From: Amycolatopsis sp. DSM 110486 | GTDB lineage: Bacteria; Actinomycetota; Actinomycetes; Mycobacteriales; Pseudonocardiaceae | DNA: 64,000 nucleotides | Direction: 5' to 3' | Assembly (NCBI RefSeq): GCF_019468465.1 | Contig: NZ_CP080519.1 | Coordinates: 5,474,001-5,538,000, forward strand | Shown: piece after piece, positions 61,787 to 64,000 of the stretch | Layout of the letters: each line of letters starts with the position of its first letter | Numbering within the stretch: the first letter of the stretch is position 1 | Translations under genes and position numbers: made by a program | Notes under the pieces: generated by a model | The model's input: the letters and a program-made list of their open reading frames with translations, nothing else | What the model was told of the DNA's origin: nothing | Databases searched by the model: none

Positions 61787-62275
61787 TCAGGCAGGCAGCA
61801 CGGCCTCGATCGCCTTCACCACGGTCTCGTCCTCGGGCTCGGTCCGCGGACGGAACCGGCCCACGACCTCACCGTCGGAGTTGATCAGGAACTTCTCGAA
61901 GTTCCACTGCACGTCGCCGGCGTCACCCTCGGCGTCGGCGGTCTGGGTGAGCGTGGAGTACAGCGGGTGACGGTCGTCGCCGTTCACCTCGAGCTTCTCG
62001 AACAGCGGGAAGGTGACGCCGTATGTGGTGGAGCAGAACGTCTGGATCTCGTCGGCCGTCCCGGGCTCCTGGCCGGCGAACTGGTTGCACGGGAACCCGA
62101 CGACGGAGAAACCCTTGTCGCCGTAGCGTTCCTGCAGCCGCTCCAGGCCGGTGTACTGCGGGGTCAGGCCGCACTTCGAGGCGACGTTGACCACCAGCAG
62201 GGCCTTGCCGCCGAGCGCGCCCAGGGTGGTGTCCTCACCCGAGAGCGTCTTCAGCGGGATGTCGCGAATGCTCAT
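61787..62275 (-). CDS. Glutathione-peroxidase-like thiol peroxidase
   Basis: 162 residues. Peroxidatic Cys35 in NVASKCGLTPQY, Gln in FPCNQFAGQEPG (with the resolving-type Cys) and Trp/Asn in VQWNFEKFLI. Non-selenium type, likely using thioredoxin. ATG 62275 follows AGGGACACCGAAGGA. Next to GH57. Confidence 0.93.
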   Translation of the reverse strand: MSIRDIPLKTLSGEDTTLGALGGKALLVVNVASKCGLTPQYTGLERLQERYGDKGFSVVGFPCNQFAGQEPGTADEIQTFCSTTYGVTFPLFEKLEVNGDDRHPLYSTLTQTADAEGDAGDVQWNFEKFLINSDGEVVGRFRPRTEPEDETVVKAIEAVLPA

Positions 62276-62291
62276 TCCTTCGGTGTCCCTT

Positions 62292-63824
62292 TCACTTGTG
62301 TGGCAGCAGCTGTCGTGCGTCCAGCTGTCCGAACGGTCCATCCGCACGGCGGTACTCCGCCGCGAGCTCCTGCGCGCGAGCGCGGTCGCCAGAGCGCAGC
62401 AGCTCGGCGAGCTCGTCGAAACGCGAGGTGTGCACGCGGGCGCGCCGGCGTGCGTAGTCCGCGGCGGAGTCCTTGGTGACCATGAACGCCCAGTCACTCG
62501 ACAACGCCAGCATCGCCTCCGCGACGGCCTGGTCGGCCACGGTGTCGCGAGCGGTCCCCCCGTGGTCCCCGAAATGCCCGGAAACGAGGTCCAGCAAGCG
62601 TTTCTGCAACGCCGTGTTGTCCTGCACCATGTCGGCCACCTGCTCGCCGTCCCACACGCGCCAGTCCTTGCCCGAACCCCACGACGACGCCGGCAGGTCG
62701 ATCGGCGCGCCCACGTGGCCGGCCTCCAGGGCGCCCTTGAGCGTTGTCACGCGAACGCCCGCCTCGGGCAACGCGCGCAGAACTCCTTCAAGCCACGCGG
62801 GACCCTCGTGCCACCAGTGCCCGAACAGTTCCGTGTCATACGCCGCGACAACAAGCGACTCGCGACCGTGCTCCGCCCGCAGCGAACGCAGCCGCGCGAC
62901 GACCGTGTCGACGAAGTCCTTCACGTGCGTACCGAGCACGTCTGCGGCGAGCGCCGGATCGTACGGCGCCTTCTCGTGCGGAGGCACCTGCTTGCCGGTG
63001 ACGCGCGACGCCTTCAACCCCACTTCGTGCGCCCACGTGTGGAAATCGCGGTACGCAGCGTGGCCGGGGTAGCCGGCTTTCGGCGACCAGACGCGGTACG
63101 TCACCTCGAGATCACGCCCGAAACACACCACGTCCGACGAGCCGACCGTGCGCGCCGCCGACGTGTCGCCGTGCAGCGACGGCCCGTCGACCAGGAACCG
63201 CTGCACGCCCGCGGCCGCGTAACCCCGCTCCATCCCGGGCTCGTAGCCGCATTCCGGCGCCCAGATGCCCTCCGGCCGCCGCCCGACGCGCAACTGCGTG
63301 TCGGCCAGGCCTCCGCGCAGGGCGAACGCGCGAACGTCCTCGTCCAGCAACGGCTGGAACGGGTGCGCGAGCGGTCCCCCCAGCAGTTCGATGGTGTCAC
63401 TGTCCACAAGTGACCGCAGGATCGGCGAAAACCCGTGGCGCCAGCGCGTCTCCAGCTCCTCCGTCGCGCGCACGGCCGTCTGGTGCTCGGCCGCGGCCAG
63501 GTCGCGCAGGAGCGGGTCGCCGCCCCACAGCGTCGACGCGTGCTGCGCGCGCAGCTGCCAGTGGCCGAGCCAGTCGTGGCACGCTCGGATCGCGTACGGG
63601 TCGTCGAGCTGTGCCGCGAGCACGGGTGTCATGCCGAGCGTCAGGACCTCGTGTCGCCCCTCAGCGGCGAAACGCTGCAGCAGGTCGACGACCGGCAGGT
63701 ACGAATGCGCCCACGCCTGGTAGAGCCACTCCTCACCGACCGGCCAGCTGCCGTGGTGCGGCAACCAGGGGAGGTGGCTGTGCAGGACGAGGCAAAAAGT
63801 GCCTTCCGAGGCGGGCGGAGTCAC
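62292..63824 (-). CDS. GH57 glucan branching enzyme (Rv3031-like)
   Basis: 510 residues. GH57 motifs: LVLHSHLPWLPHHGSWPVGE at the start, nucleophile Glu in GIWAPECGYEPGME near residue 191, Asp in VAAYDTELFGHWWHEG near 329; C-terminal helical DUF1957 part. It introduces alpha-1,6 branches, and in mycobacteria the homologue belongs to methylglucose lipopolysaccharide synthesis. GTG 63824 overlaps the methyltransferase stop by four bases. Short match to the 17-bp palindrome at 63654 is probably chance. Confidence 0.88.
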   Translation of the reverse strand: MTPPASEGTFCLVLHSHLPWLPHHGSWPVGEEWLYQAWAHSYLPVVDLLQRFAAEGRHEVLTLGMTPVLAAQLDDPYAIRACHDWLGHWQLRAQHASTLWGGDPLLRDLAAAEHQTAVRATEELETRWRHGFSPILRSLVDSDTIELLGGPLAHPFQPLLDEDVRAFALRGGLADTQLRVGRRPEGIWAPECGYEPGMERGYAAAGVQRFLVDGPSLHGDTSAARTVGSSDVVCFGRDLEVTYRVWSPKAGYPGHAAYRDFHTWAHEVGLKASRVTGKQVPPHEKAPYDPALAADVLGTHVKDFVDTVVARLRSLRAEHGRESLVVAAYDTELFGHWWHEGPAWLEGVLRALPEAGVRVTTLKGALEAGHVGAPIDLPASSWGSGKDWRVWDGEQVADMVQDNTALQKRLLDLVSGHFGDHGGTARDTVADQAVAEAMLALSSDWAFMVTKDSAADYARRRARVHTSRFDELAELLRSGDRARAQELAAEYRRADGPFGQLDARQLLPHK

Positions 63825-64000
63825 GGGCGCACCGCCACCGCGACCAGATCGAGGCTCGCGTCCAAGTCGTTACCGCGGACGGAGAAGTCCTCCGCCCCGA
63901 TCGCCGCGACGTCGGCGAGCAACCCCGCCGGCCACACGGCCTGCCCGGGCAGCGAGCCCATCACCACCTCGAGCTGCGCGTCGATGAGCGAGCCGCCATA
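63821..64000 (-). CDS. Methyltransferase C-terminal part (Rv3030-like), runs off the window
   Basis: The last 59 codons read SLIDAQLEVVMGSLPGQAVW, then PAGLLADVAAIGAEDFSVRG and end DLDASLDLVAVAVRP. The position directly before a Rv3031-like GH57 and the four-base overlap suggest the Rv3030-type SAM methyltransferase. The SAM-binding core is outside the window, so the call rests mainly on context. Confidence 0.55.
   Translation of the reverse strand, partial: YGGSLIDAQLEVVMGSLPGQAVWPAGLLADVAAIGAEDFSVRGNDLDASLDLVAVAVRP

Noticed and set aside
63654..63670. TCGCCCCTCAGCGGCGA inside the GH57 gene
   Set aside because: It is read in a different frame (FAAEGRH) from all other coding copies and that peptide is ordinary for the family.

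Overview
The window is very GC-rich. It has GTG and TTG starts, many 4-base stop/start overlaps, several probable leaderless genes, and actinobacterial families such as RamB beside isocitrate lyase, a DasR-type operator, and homologues of the mycobacterial Rv3030-Rv3032 polysaccharide enzymes. This fits a soil actinobacterium of the Pseudonocardiaceae, Amycolatopsis-like. The genus is inference. I saw no rRNA, tRNA, CRISPR array, integrase or intact transposase, so it reads as chromosome.

Layout. 0-1.5 kb: LytS/LytTR-type two-component pair. 1.5-12 kb: a mannose/mannan island with a LacI regulator, a mannose-6-phosphate isomerase-like enzyme, a CUT2 sugar ABC transporter whose three genes are all damaged, and two secreted GH92 alpha-mannosidases, with matching LacI-type palindromes. 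12-25 kb: housekeeping and accessory genes (MarR, thiamine-binding protein, YbbN thioredoxin, zinc protease, GlgP phosphorylase, cysteine dioxygenase-rhodanese operon behind a Cys-ending leader peptide, enoyl-CoA hydratase and methyltransferases, acid phosphatase). 25-28 kb: GH18 chitinase under a DasR-like site, then a 0.65 kb non-coding stretch with a MarR remnant. 28-39.7 kb: small regulator-plus-enzyme modules (EamA, TrxR-like, ArsR-SRPBCC, SDR, TetR-carboxymuconolactone decarboxylase, TetR-ketosteroid-dehydrogenase-like) with visible palindromic operators. 39.7-49.4 kb: cell-wall hydrolase, nucleoside hydrolase, acyltransferase, amino acid permease with nitrilase and GntR, S33 peptidase, threonine ammonia-lyase. 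49.7-54.4 kb: glyoxylate shunt (ramB, aceA, aceB). 54.4-58.6 kb: TetR, SnoaL-like, methyltransferase, phosphoesterase, phosphoribosyltransferase and a 42-residue secreted peptide. 58.6-64 kb: glucan genes (GT4, GH57 and a partial methyltransferase like Rv3032/3031/3030), interrupted by a GH2 enzyme and a glutathione peroxidase.

The most unusual signal is a short dispersed palindrome, consensus TCGCCRCTGAACGGCGA (17 bp). It recurs more than 30 times between about 29.9 and 61.7 kb and I did not find it in the first 29.9 kb. Most intergenic copies lie within about 20 bases of a stop codon. Others sit inside reading frames as the peptide SP-x-x-G-[DE]. Twelve in-frame copies make up most of the cytoplasmic N-terminus of the NlpC/P60 protein.

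All calls come from reading the sequence and from family knowledge; no database search was possible.
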